DNA of 18,413 nt from contig JASHQF010000068.1 of NCBI GenBank assembly GCA_030037695.1, positions 1 through 18,413 on the forward strand, in the 5' to 3' direction. Both the position numbers and the translations under genes were made by a program. Under the pieces are notes generated by a model. That model saw only the letters and a program-made list of their open reading frames with translations, had not been told where the DNA came from and searched no databases. Below are positions 7,401 through 15,500 of this stretch, in pieces (the first letter of the stretch is position 1; each line of letters opens with the position of its first letter). Source of the DNA: Thermoplasmata archaeon (GTDB lineage: Archaea; Thermoplasmatota; Thermoplasmata; Lutacidiplasmatales; UBA184).

Positions 7401-7770
7401 GGACCGGATCGCGGGGGCGATCGGGGACGGGCCGGCGGTCGCCTTCGCGGCCGAGCTCCGGGCGAGCGTCGACGGACGGGCCGGACGTTACGAGGCTTCG
7501 ATCGACGGGTTCCAGCGAGCTCGCGATGTCTGGCGCGCGCTCCGATTCCCGTTCGAGGAGGCGCGGCTCGGCCTCCGACTCGCCTCGGCGCTGGACCAGG
7601 CGGGCCGGTCCGCCGGCGCCGCGCGGGCCCGGGCCGAGGCCGACGTGTTGTTACAGGGCCTCGCCTCGCGACGGGGGGAAGGGAACCGTGTCCCCGGTAC
7701 GACCGGGACCGACCTTCCGTCGGCTAGCCCCGAGGGCGCAGCCCCCCCGGCGAACTCCCGCGCCCCCTAG
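4423..7770 (+). CDS. Class III adenylate cyclase fused to AAA-type ATPase and helical repeats
   Basis: The 1115-residue cytoplasmic protein has three parts. Residues 5-170 are a class III nucleotide cyclase catalytic domain. The metal ligands Asp14 ('LTDMVGF') and Asp57 ('KTLGDGF') are present, as are the transition-state Asn116 and Arg120 ('VNIASR'). Lys53 and Asp113 are the adenine-selecting pair, so ATP to cAMP is expected. Residues about 185-470 are a STAND/AAA_16-type ATPase with Walker A 'GEPGVGKS' (215-222), Walker B 'FLEDLQWAD' (332-340) and 'VVATYRP'. The rest is alpha-helical, with TPR-like pairs such as 'REAIRAWQEAVRIYRRNG', probably for partner binding and control. This architecture is common in bacteria and rarer in archaea. 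GTG 4423 is chosen because a TATA box lies 26 bases upstream; the open frame reaching back to 3610 shadows the cupredoxin gene. No cAMP receptor is visible in the window. Function is confident, trigger unknown. Confidence 0.92.
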   Translation: MPGTRRLAAIMLTDMVGFAALTQRDEALALRLLDEHRALVRPALAQHRGREVKTLGDGFLVEFESTLDATACAIEIQRRFEERNRTSGHERILLRIGLHVGDVVHDMGDVYGDAVNIASRLEPLAEPGGILVSGAVHDQVRGKAGVEFSPIPSPTLKHIAATVTAYRVELPWLALGGGGPGSLTPWTDRDRESEALRRAVEQAMRGEGRLLLVQGEPGVGKSRLAEEVLGEFERRGLRVLRSRAYRGEEGAPYGPWARILRSLARDATTDVLRSACGPFADEVAKLAPEITARLGAIAPGPPLEAVAAQRRFLEGISQAFLNLSGAGPVAIFLEDLQWADPASSDLLGVLVRQLGAHPLLVVATYRPADPAERPGLTELLVELKRIHRLETVELRRLGPAEFARLVAAALRPSPVSEEVSRLLYERSGGNPFFAEELVQKLVGDGALAHEPSGWALRPGAPLRLPETLRAVLRERLHGLDPPTLQLLRIAAVAGPSFPAELLEKVSDLGEEAFLTAFERAYQRRILEERKIGAGRSELAFTDPQIAQGLYEELTPVTRHRLHRKIALALESLDPDATPRRAAELAHHYLEANDPAKALEHVRQAARNAETVFARDEARRHSETALELLADRPDDPARAELLESLGGEHEALGHPREAIRAWQEAVRIYRRNGAIRSAANLERREGYAHRQYLQDSASALHALEAARQTLEPLGETPELAAVYGDLADLYWYDRKSEAAAAACEKARALAARTGAYEVEGWADLILASLAPPDRRAEMFGLLETMLRLGHERHLPEVVIGAYHNLAAATFYSRGDHERALRLVDEGVAEAQAVGSKSGEMLLRARLAPLFLTSRGELDRAEEAARAMLAYVELFSPRPEPLSLLVLAEVAQIRGDLEHAEEHGREALAVLRHSPDWSIRNLVDGILGSIFLERADPAAAAAAVRESYVATRAMGASAWGATGQLRLASLLGEALLRGAPSTDADPTAEQLADEADRIAGAIGDGPAVAFAAELRASVDGRAGRYEASIDGFQRARDVWRALRFPFEEARLGLRLASALDQAGRSAGAARARAEADVLLQGLASRRGEGNRVPGTTGTDLPSASPEGAAPPANSRAP

Positions 7771-7820
7771 CCAGCCTATCGTTTTCTGCTCGTTCCGGTG
7801 GGACGACGACAGCGTAGGGG

Positions 7821-7828
7821 GGAGGAGG
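7821..7828 (+). promoter_or_regulatory. Shine-Dalgarno for the EamA transporter
   Basis: GGAGGAGG lies seven bases before GTG 7836, a strong site that sets the start. The patch CTATCGTTTT at 7776-7785 is a possible but weak TATA box about 50 bases further up. Confidence 0.65.
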
Positions 7829-7835
7829 CACGGCC

Positions 7836-8819
7836 GTGACCGGATCGAGCCCGATCGCCTCGGCGCCGGTACCCGGAGCGACTCCCGCACTGCCCTCGGA
7901 TCGGGCCGATTTTGGGTGGCTCATCGTCCTGGGCGCGGTCTGGGGTTCCGCCTTCCCGGTGATCCGGCTCGGTCTGCTCGACGGCGCCTCCCCGTTCGCG
8001 CTCGGCGCGGTGAGGTTCGGCCTCGCTTCGGCCGCCATGGCGGCGATCGCCGCCGCGCGCCGGGACCGCTTCCCGGATCGTCGCAGCGCTCTCATCCTGT
8101 TCACGGTCGGGGGGATCGGGTTCATCGGCACCTACGCCGCGTTCCTCAACTCCGGTGAGGAGGGCGTCTCCGGCGGGCTCGCGGCGATCCTGGTCGGCAG
8201 CCTGCCGCTCTGGACGGCGCTGCTCGGCTTCGCGTTCCTCCCGAACGAACGCGTGGGGCGGCTCGGGGCCGTGGGGCTCGCTGCGGGGTTCGCCGGACTG
8301 CTCGTCCTGTTCCTGCCGGCGATCGAGACCGGCGCGTTCTCGAACGCGCTGGCCGAGGTGGAGGTGGTCGGCGCGGCGATCACCGGAGCGGCCGGCGCGA
8401 TCGCGTTGCGGCGGCTCCAGCACGGACCGCCGGGCGGCTGGGGGCTGACGCTCCAGTTCTCGGCGGCCGCCCTCCTCCTCGCCGGCCTCGCGTTCCTCCC
8501 GGGGTCGCGCTGGGCGTTCCCGGTGAACGACGGCACCCTCGGCGCCGCGGTCTACCTCGCCGGCGCCGCGTCGGTCGGCGGCTACGGCATCTACTTCATG
8601 CTCCTCCACCGGACGGGAGCGCTCCGCGCGAACCTCGTCGCCTACGTGAACCCGCTCGCCGGGGTCCTGATCGGGATCGCCCTGCTCGGAGAGGGCGTCA
8701 GCCTCTACGAGCTCGCGGGGTTCGCCCTCGTCCTTCTCGGGCTGTTCCTGTTCCACCGGGAGCGCTTGGCCGCGGCGGCGACGGGAGCGTCGCCCAGCGC
8801 GCCCCCCGTGCGCCGCTAG
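7836..8819 (+). CDS. EamA/DMT superfamily transporter
   Basis: The 327-residue integral membrane protein has two EamA repeats of about five helices each, the standard ten-helix drug/metabolite transporter form. The first repeat (about 28-155) opens with 'LIVLGAVWGSAFPVIRLGL', the family's signature first helix with the W-G-S/x-F/x-P core. The second (about 165-310) includes 'LVAYVNPLAGVLIGIALLGEG', the conserved motif before the last helix, where the P-L-x-x-x-L-x-G-x-x-x-L-G-E pattern is clear. Such carriers export or import amino acids, purines or related small metabolites; the substrate cannot be told from sequence. The final residues are an Ala/Pro-rich cytoplasmic tail. The start is GTG 7836 with a strong Shine-Dalgarno. 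It begins 65 bases after the cyclase gene, and readthrough is possible. It converges on the thermopsin gene with a 48-base gap in which no terminator is evident. Confidence 0.9.
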   Translation: MTGSSPIASAPVPGATPALPSDRADFGWLIVLGAVWGSAFPVIRLGLLDGASPFALGAVRFGLASAAMAAIAAARRDRFPDRRSALILFTVGGIGFIGTYAAFLNSGEEGVSGGLAAILVGSLPLWTALLGFAFLPNERVGRLGAVGLAAGFAGLLVLFLPAIETGAFSNALAEVEVVGAAITGAAGAIALRRLQHGPPGGWGLTLQFSAAALLLAGLAFLPGSRWAFPVNDGTLGAAVYLAGAASVGGYGIYFMLLHRTGALRANLVAYVNPLAGVLIGIALLGEGVSLYELAGFALVLLGLFLFHRERLAAAATGASPSAPPVRR

Positions 8820-8867
8820 GGGCTCGCGCCGCCGGGCCGCTCGGCGACCGAGGGCCCACGCGGGGGC

Positions 8868-11800
8868 CTACGCGGTGAAACGGAGCGACCGGGTGAACGT
8901 GCGGGCCGGCAGGGCGACCGTACCCCGGGCGGGATGGGGGGTCGCCCCGAGGGGCCCGAGGACCACGAAACGCCAGGATCCCTTCACGATCTGCGGGAAC
9001 TCGATCGACGGTCCGGTCGACCAGCGCGTCTGGGTCACCGGGCTCCCGCCGATGCGGTACCCCGAGCTGATCGTCACCGACCAGTTCCCGGGGACGGCCC
9101 CGGTGACGTTGAAGTAGAGGTCCTCGAGCGGGCCGAAATGCACGACGATCGTCGCCGCCCCGAGGATGTCGGCGGTCGAGTAGTTGAGGACCCGGAGACC
9201 CGCGACGTACGCCACGCCGTACCCCGCCGGGGCCGTGACCGAGAACGTGAGCGTCCCCTCCGCCTCCGCGAGCACGATCGTCGAGGGTCCGATCGACGGC
9301 ACGGTCGTGCTGCCGCTCGCCTCGGGCGTGGCGACCGACCAGGACGCGCCGTCGGGGAGTCCGACCGCCCGGAACGTCACCCGCTCGGCCCGCCCGAAGT
9401 CGATCGTGACCGTCGCCGAGCCCCCGGCGATCGTCACGTTCCCGAACGCCGGGCTAGGGGCGTACCCGGGCGTCCCCGGGACGGACCGGACCGAGTAGGC
9501 GAACGTCCCGTTGGGCACGAGGAACTCCTTGGCCGACGCGCTGACCGTCGTCGGGGTCCCGTTGAACGTGAGCGACCAGTTGGTCCCGGCGGGCAGCCCT
9601 TCCTCCACGAAGAAGGCGAAGTACTGGGCCTGCGACACGTTGAGGTGGATCGTGGAGAAGTTCCCGGCGTAGACATAGAACTCGCCCTCGTCGGGGCTCA
9701 CTACGTAGCCTCCCGACTCGACCGCGTCCCACGCATAGGTCCCGTTCGGTAACTGGAGGGTCAGGGTCCCGCCGTCCGCGGCGATCGACGCGTCGCCCAC
9801 CAGGGGGTACGGGTCGAGCGGGTACGTCGCATCGTACCGACCGACCAGGATCTCCACGCTCGGGGTGCTCGGACCGTGCCCGGTGCTCACGCTGAACCCG
9901 CCCGAGTAGAGGGCGTACGTCAGGAGCGGGTCGAGGTCACCCCCGTTGTAGATGTAGCTCGCATCGTAGTACTGCGTTCCGTAGAGGATCGAGGCGAGGG
10001 TCGGGGCGTTCTCGTCGTACGGGAGGGTCCCGTACGGGTCGTTCGCCCCGTTGTACGGATTGTAGGCGACGCCGTAGTCCCACCAGTAGTTCCCGCCTTG
10101 CTCCGCGGTCCCCACGATGCTCCCGGTGAGAGGGACGAGCGGGAATCCGGCCGCATAGTGCACGTTCGCGGCGGGTTGCGGGGTGATGTTCCAGGTGACG
10201 GAGTAGTTCTCGGCGGCCCCGCTGTCGAGGTTCAGCGGCAGGAGCCAGGCGGTCGTCGCGGTGAGGAACGCGTTATCGTAGACGAGGTCCCCGCTCTCCG
10301 CGAGCTCGACCCCGAGGTCCGCGACCGACGGGAAAAGGCCGTGCGTACTGTTCGGGTTCTTGAGCTCGGAGAAGTTGTTCCCCCAGACCGTGTTGTTCCC
10401 TCCGCCGACGTTGGTCGCCCCCGAGAACGTCCCCCCGCTGTAGAGGAGCAGCCCCTGCTCGGCCCGGAAGTGGTTCCCGGCGACCAAGTTGTCGGAGGAG
10501 GCGTAGAAGACGACGCTGAACGTGTTGAACACGGTCGGGTACCAGGTGTAGTTGCCGAACCAGCCGCTCACGTTCGTGCCGTTGACGAGCGCCACGTGGC
10601 GGACCCCTTCGAACCAGTACGGGAGGTCGTTGGTCGCGGGGAGCGTTCCGCCCGGGGGCTGGAACGTGCTCGTCGACGTCGCGAGGCTCGCGGGCTGGTC
10701 GAACTCGACCGACGCGTTCGTGCCGAGGAGGAACACCCCCGGGAACACCGGGAACGTGTAATCGTTGTACAGCCCGAACTTGGGTCCGATCGGCGCCGCC
10801 TGGGTGTTCTCGATCAGGTACGGGTTCCCGGGCGTCCCGTCGCCCGCCGTGGAGAGCGCCGCGAGCTGGGCGTTCGACCAGGCCCAGAGCGGCGTATAGA
10901 TCCCCTCGCTCGCGTTCGCCGCGAGCGCGAGGTCGACGGTGAGGGGCCCCCGCAGGCTGACGGTGGTCGTCACCGGCGTGAAATCGCTCAGCTCGGTGAG
11001 GAGCGAGTAGTTCCCCGGGGCGAGGTAGAAGACGTCGGTGGTCACGCTCGGGGCGTACGACGACTCCTCCACGGTGAACGCCCGCGAGAAGTTCTCGGGC
11101 GTGACGAACGTGAAGGCGTTCGACGGGCTCACGTCGACCGTGAGCGGGTAGGTCCCCTCCGGCCCGGAGGCGTTCCAGAGCCCCGAGAGGATCGTGGGGC
11201 CCGTCGACATCGTGGCGTACGTCGGCAATCCGGCGGGACCACCGGGGGCATCGCTCCACCCGACGTACGCGCCCGTGACCGTCTCCCCCGTCTCGCCGCC
11301 GTAGTTGTACGCGGACGGCACCGCGACGTACGACGCCCCCGCGAGGTACGCGAGGCCGAGCGTCGCGTCGGCATCGAACAGATCGGCCTGGCTCCCCCCG
11401 CCGGGACCCCCGAAGATCACCTCGAAGTCGTTGGTGAGCCCGACCGCGTTGTACGTCTTGCCGTTGGCGGCGTACTCCGCGGGCTGGCCCACGCCCGCGT
11501 GGCCGGCCCGGAGGGAGTTGAAGACGACATCGTCGTAGGGAAAGCTGAGCGTGGTCGTCCGGTTCTGGACGAGCACCGTGAAGTCGACGGCGTTCCGGCC
11601 CCCCACGACCGTGGAGTTGAGGTAGAGCGTGAGGTTGTACGGATAGAGGACCGGGACCGCCACGAACTGCTCGGCGTAGTAGTAGCCGAGCTCGGCCGAG
11701 AGGTTCGTGCCGTAGGGCCCGTGGCTATAGATCGTGCCGTTGGTGATCGAGGCGCCGCGCGCGCTGAAGTTCCAGACGTTCGTGACGAGGATCATCGTCC

Positions 11801-12392
11801 CCGTGCTCGGCTCGTAGGAGACGACGTTCTGGGTCCAGTACGCGTAGGTCCCGACGCCCTGGATCGTCACGTTCGTGAGGACGGCGTTGAGCTGCACCCC
11901 GAAGGCGTCCGGGGAGCTCAGGAAGAGGTCGTTCGCCGCCACCCCGGTCGCGTTGAAGTCGACGCTGGCCCGGACGCTCGTCGTGCGAACGACCGAGCCG
12001 ACGACCGTGCCGTTCGAGGCGCGGGCGAGCCCGTAGTCGGCGAGCCCCACCGGAGCAGGGATCCCCGTGTAGAGCGGGGTGACCGTGCCGGAAGCTGCGG
12101 CCTGGGCGAGCTCCGTCGGCGTGGCCGAAGCGCGCGGCGGATACTCGACGATGGGGCTAAGCCCCAGGGAGCGGGTCGCCGCGAGCGCCGAGGCAGCCAT
12201 CGCTCCCGCGGGGTTCGTGGCCGGAGCCGGCGCCGCCGCGGGCTCGGTCGCGGGAACGTGCGCAAGTGCCGGAGCGGCGGCCGCGGTCACGCCCGGTGCG
12301 GCACCGGGAGCGCTGTGCGCCACGACGAGCGTCGTGCCCGGGACCACGAGGGTACCCACGATCAGGAGGAGGACCACGATCCGCGACCCCAC
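8868..12392 (-). CDS. Thermopsin-domain (A5) exported protein with beta-helix and beta-sandwich repeats
   Basis: The 1174-residue exported protein is a composite. Residues 4-25 are a signal peptide, followed by an Ala/Pro-rich propeptide-like stretch to about 90. Residues about 105-360 match thermopsin, the acid endopeptidase family A5: 'PAPVGLADYGL', 'FGVQLNAVLTNV', 'YWTQNVVSY', 'NVWNFS', 'FPYDDVVF' and 'FEVIFGGPGGG' are family landmarks in order. Residues about 510-800 resemble a NosD-like right-handed beta-helix, from 'GTPGNPYLIEN' through 'NNTVWGNNF' to 'GGNYWWDYG' and 'GGDLDPLL'. From about 924 there are three beta-sandwich modules, the first opening 'EEGLPAGTNWSL'. There is no C-terminal anchor, so it should be released or held by other means. 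GTG 12392 is the first in-frame start that yields a signal peptide; the frame further up is a shadow of the S53-like gene. The thermopsin catalytic residues are not firmly established, so activity is likely but unproven. Confidence 0.85.
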   Translation of the reverse strand: MGSRIVVLLLIVGTLVVPGTTLVVAHSAPGAAPGVTAAAAPALAHVPATEPAAAPAPATNPAGAMAASALAATRSLGLSPIVEYPPRASATPTELAQAAASGTVTPLYTGIPAPVGLADYGLARASNGTVVGSVVRTTSVRASVDFNATGVAANDLFLSSPDAFGVQLNAVLTNVTIQGVGTYAYWTQNVVSYEPSTGTMILVTNVWNFSARGASITNGTIYSHGPYGTNLSAELGYYYAEQFVAVPVLYPYNLTLYLNSTVVGGRNAVDFTVLVQNRTTTLSFPYDDVVFNSLRAGHAGVGQPAEYAANGKTYNAVGLTNDFEVIFGGPGGGSQADLFDADATLGLAYLAGASYVAVPSAYNYGGETGETVTGAYVGWSDAPGGPAGLPTYATMSTGPTILSGLWNASGPEGTYPLTVDVSPSNAFTFVTPENFSRAFTVEESSYAPSVTTDVFYLAPGNYSLLTELSDFTPVTTTVSLRGPLTVDLALAANASEGIYTPLWAWSNAQLAALSTAGDGTPGNPYLIENTQAAPIGPKFGLYNDYTFPVFPGVFLLGTNASVEFDQPASLATSTSTFQPPGGTLPATNDLPYWFEGVRHVALVNGTNVSGWFGNYTWYPTVFNTFSVVFYASSDNLVAGNHFRAEQGLLLYSGGTFSGATNVGGGNNTVWGNNFSELKNPNSTHGLFPSVADLGVELAESGDLVYDNAFLTATTAWLLPLNLDSGAAENYSVTWNITPQPAANVHYAAGFPLVPLTGSIVGTAEQGGNYWWDYGVAYNPYNGANDPYGTLPYDENAPTLASILYGTQYYDASYIYNGGDLDPLLTYALYSGGFSVSTGHGPSTPSVEILVGRYDATYPLDPYPLVGDASIAADGGTLTLQLPNGTYAWDAVESGGYVVSPDEGEFYVYAGNFSTIHLNVSQAQYFAFFVEEGLPAGTNWSLTFNGTPTTVSASAKEFLVPNGTFAYSVRSVPGTPGYAPSPAFGNVTIAGGSATVTIDFGRAERVTFRAVGLPDGASWSVATPEASGSTTVPSIGPSTIVLAEAEGTLTFSVTAPAGYGVAYVAGLRVLNYSTADILGAATIVVHFGPLEDLYFNVTGAVPGNWSVTISSGYRIGGSPVTQTRWSTGPSIEFPQIVKGSWRFVVLGPLGATPHPARGTVALPARTFTRSLRFTA
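8871..9623 (-). repeat. Tandem beta-sandwich modules at the C-terminus of the thermopsin protein
   Basis: Residues about 924-1174 hold three diverged modules of some 75-90 residues. Each has a 'GLP.G..WS' or 'VPGNWSV' opening, a middle 'v.nGt..ysV' strand and a closing 'G...v.g....v.F' strand. The openings are 'EEGLPAGTNWSL', 'VGLPDGASWSV' and 'TGAVPGNWSV'. They are protein repeats without obvious DNA identity, and are probably stalk or binding modules. Confidence 0.6.
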
Positions 12393-12529
12393 CGCCCGGC
12401 GCCCCCGCTGGACATCGGGACCCTTCGGATAAGGGTTTACGGATTCCTCGAGGGACGATCGGCCCACGCCGGGCCTACCGATCGAGACCGGTGCGCTGTC
12501 GGGCCCGCCCCGGGGGGGTTCTGGTGGGC
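12393..12529 (-). promoter_or_regulatory. Promoter region of the thermopsin gene
   Basis: This 137-base gap separates the S53-like gene from the thermopsin gene. The minus strand carries GTAAAC at 12440-12435 followed by CTTATCC, the only AT-rich patch in the gap. A start of transcription about 26 bases on (near 12410) would give a leader of roughly 18 bases before GTG 12392. It implies that the thermopsin gene can be transcribed independently. The rest of the gap is GC-rich without recognisable signals. Confidence 0.4.
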
Positions 12530-15500
12530 TCACGCGTCGTAGGTGGGCCGGGGGCCTCGAGCCCGGCGGCGTCGCCGCCAGACCAAGACCCCAGCGACGG
12601 CGGCCGCCGCGACCCCGCCCACCAGCACGAACCCCCAGATCCCGAGGCCGAACAGGCCGAACGGCGGCGGGCCGGTCACGGTGACCGCGGCGATGTCTCT
12701 CGCACCCGCGATCGTGAGCGTCCCGCTCGAGGGGGAGGCGTGGTAGCCGGACGGCAGCCCGCTCACGCTCCAGTTGTACGTCCCGTTCGGCAGGTGGAGC
12801 GCGAACGTCAGCTGGTACTCGGTGCGCGTCGAGCTCCCGATCGCGATCGTGCAGAGGAGGGCGAGGTTGCCGGGGGCCAGCAGGATGACCTCGGCGTCGT
12901 ACGTCACGAGTACGTAGGAGACGTCCACGGTGGTCGGCTTCGCGCCGACCGTGAACGCCCCCGACGTCGCGTTCGGTTTCCAGCTCTTGTTGGCGTCGGC
13001 GTCGGTGAACGTGTAGTGGCCGAACCGGAGCGTGGTGACGAGCGTCGAGCCCGTCCCCATCAGGGTCGGGCCCCCGGCGATCGCCACCGACCACGGGAAC
13101 GGGGCGACGGGCCCGATCAGCGTGAACGTGACGGTGTTCGTCGTGAGGACCATCGTCACCGAGATCTCGACGGTCGTGCCGGTGACGGTGGCGTTCCCGC
13201 TCGCCGGGGACGCCGAGTAGTTCAGGGAGTTCGAGGCCGCCGTCCAGGCGTACCGGCCGTTGACGAGGAGCGCGTCGATCTCGGTGATCCCGGGACCGGC
13301 GTACAGGCGCACCCCGCCCGGGAGACCGATGTGCCAGCCGTCGACGTTGGGGAGCCCCGTCTCGATCCATTCGACCTTCGTCCCGCTCGGCCCGACCTCC
13401 GAGATCCCCTGCCCCACACCGCCCGACGCGTAGGCGAACGTCCACAGGTTGGAACCGGTCGCGTTGGGCCGGTAGGTCAGGTTCGCCGCGGATTCGAGGG
13501 CGTGCGAGTTCGTGCTGGTGACGTTCGCGGTCGTCGCGGCGACGAACGACGAGCCTCCGGCCGGCTCGACCCACGCCGCGAACGAGCCCGAGGTGCCGCT
13601 GCCGAACTCGCCGATCCCTCCCGGCGGCAGCCCTTCCAGACCGAACTGGGGGGCGAGGTAGCCGAGCGGGCTCGCCGAACCTTTCGGCCCGTTGGCGTAC
13701 GTTTGACCCTGCCAGACGTAACTATAGTTGATCGCTCCGATGACGAACGCCGCCCCGGGCACGTTCAGGGCGAGCGGCGAGGCGCCCGAGACCCCGAACG
13801 TGAACTTCACTTGCGCGGGCACGCTCCCCGACGCCGGGACGAGCGCCGTCGTGAGGTTCATCTGCAGCGGCAAGGTCGACTGGTCGACCCCGCTCGCGGG
13901 TCGCCAGAACTCCGAGACCGTGAGGTTCGGGTAGAGACCACCGAACGGGAAGGAGATCCAACCGGTGAAGTTGAATCCCCAGGTCGAGCTCATGCGATCG
14001 ACGTAGACCACGCTCCGGACCTCGTAGACCGGGGCGCCGAAGGTGTTCGCAAGGTAGAGGCTCTGCTCGATCGAGGCGTTGTGGGCGCTCGTCGTGGAGT
14101 TCTTGGGATACTCGGTGGCGGCGACGAGACCGGTCAGGTCGACGAAGTCGGAGACCGCCTGCAGGCGACCCCCGAGCCCGCTCGAGTCCGGGGGGGTCAG
14201 GTACATCGTGAAATTGTAGGCGTCGAGGGATCCCCAGCCGGTGGCGAGGTCGTAGCCCCGGACCGCAAGGTCCGCGTAGTTCCCGCCGTGGACGACGTCC
14301 CGCACGGTCATCGTCGGCAGCGAGGAGTTGAACGTCGACGGGATCGACCCCTCGATCGGACCGGTCGGGAGCGCGGCGAACTGCTCGTTCGCGACGGAGT
14401 ACAGCTCAGGATCGAGGAAACCGACGGGCGGCGCCCCGACCGTGCCGAGGACGAAATCGATCTCGGCGATCATCCCGGCGACGACCGACGCCGCGATCCC
14501 CGTGCCCATCGTCGCGGTCCACGGACCGGCGCCGCTCACGTTCGTCGCGTCCTGCTGGTGGCCGTCGACGGTGATCGTGACGAGCGTGTTGTTCGCGACG
14601 GCCGCCAGGTCAGGTAGGCCCCGTCCGAGCCCGTTCAGGAGGTTGTTCGCCTCCGTCGAGGCCTGCCAGGTCGGTTCGCTCGAGAAGACGGCGCTGATCC
14701 CGCCTTCCGAACCGAGCGGGCCGCCCTGGGCCGTGTCGGACGCCGAGATGTTCCAGACCGAGGAGGATGCGATCGTGAGGTTCGACGGGCTCAGCGTCAC
14801 CGACTCCCCGCCGACCGCCACGTCCCCGAACGTCGAGTAGGCCATCGACGCCGGGAACTCCGCATACGTACCCGTCCACGCCGAGCTCGCCGCGTCGTCG
14901 TCGGCGTCCCCGGTCGCCGCGACGACCGTGATCCGGCTCATCTGCGCCTGCTCGACGTCCTGGTACCAGGCGGTGTCGTTCCGGTCGGAGACCGCGTAGG
15001 CGGTCGCGACGACCGTGACCTGGGCGAGCCCGTCGCGGACCCCGGCCGGGAGGGTCGCGGGAGGGCTAAGGATCGTAGCGAAGGCGGCGTCGGCCGAGGT
15101 CCACGATGGCCCGTAGACGCCGTAGATCGTCGCCCCGGGGGCCATCGAGCCGATCGCGTCCAGGTCCGCCGTGTTGGCGAGCACCTGCCCGCTCGTGTCC
15201 CAGGAGGCGAGGCACCCGGGCGAGCTGGCCCCGTCGATCGGCACGGCGGTGAACGTCGGGACCGTCTGCGTTGAGGGGAGCGCCTCCTCGAAGTACGCGC
15301 TCAGGTCCGCCGGGTCCCACGGGCCGACGTCGGCTCCCGTCGTCAGGGCACCGCAGGAGGTCGTCGTCGCAGCCCCGCCGTAGCTCCCCGAGGCCAGGAT
15401 CGCGGCGACGCTCACGTTCGTGGGGTAGCCGTACTCGACGAGCAGGGACCGCTCGTCGTACGCTACCTGGAAATCCGGAAGGTACTCGTACTGGACCCCC

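Noticed and set aside
8820..8867. Terminator between the convergent transporter and thermopsin genes
   Set aside because: There is no T-run on either strand and no convincing hairpin with a T tail.
9876..12542. An 888-codon open frame on the plus strand opposite the thermopsin gene
   Set aside because: Its translation is dominated by Arg, Gly, Val, Glu and Asp without domains or hydrophobic cores. It is the expected antisense shadow of a GC-rich gene with few stop codons.
12393..13574. N-terminal extension of the thermopsin frame up to 13574
   Set aside because: It overlaps the S53-like gene in another frame and reads as Arg-rich shadow. A signal peptide appears only from GTG 12392.
12266..14617. 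A 783-codon plus-strand frame opposite the S53-like gene
   Set aside because: It has the same low-complexity charged composition and overlaps real genes on the other strand, so it is a shadow.
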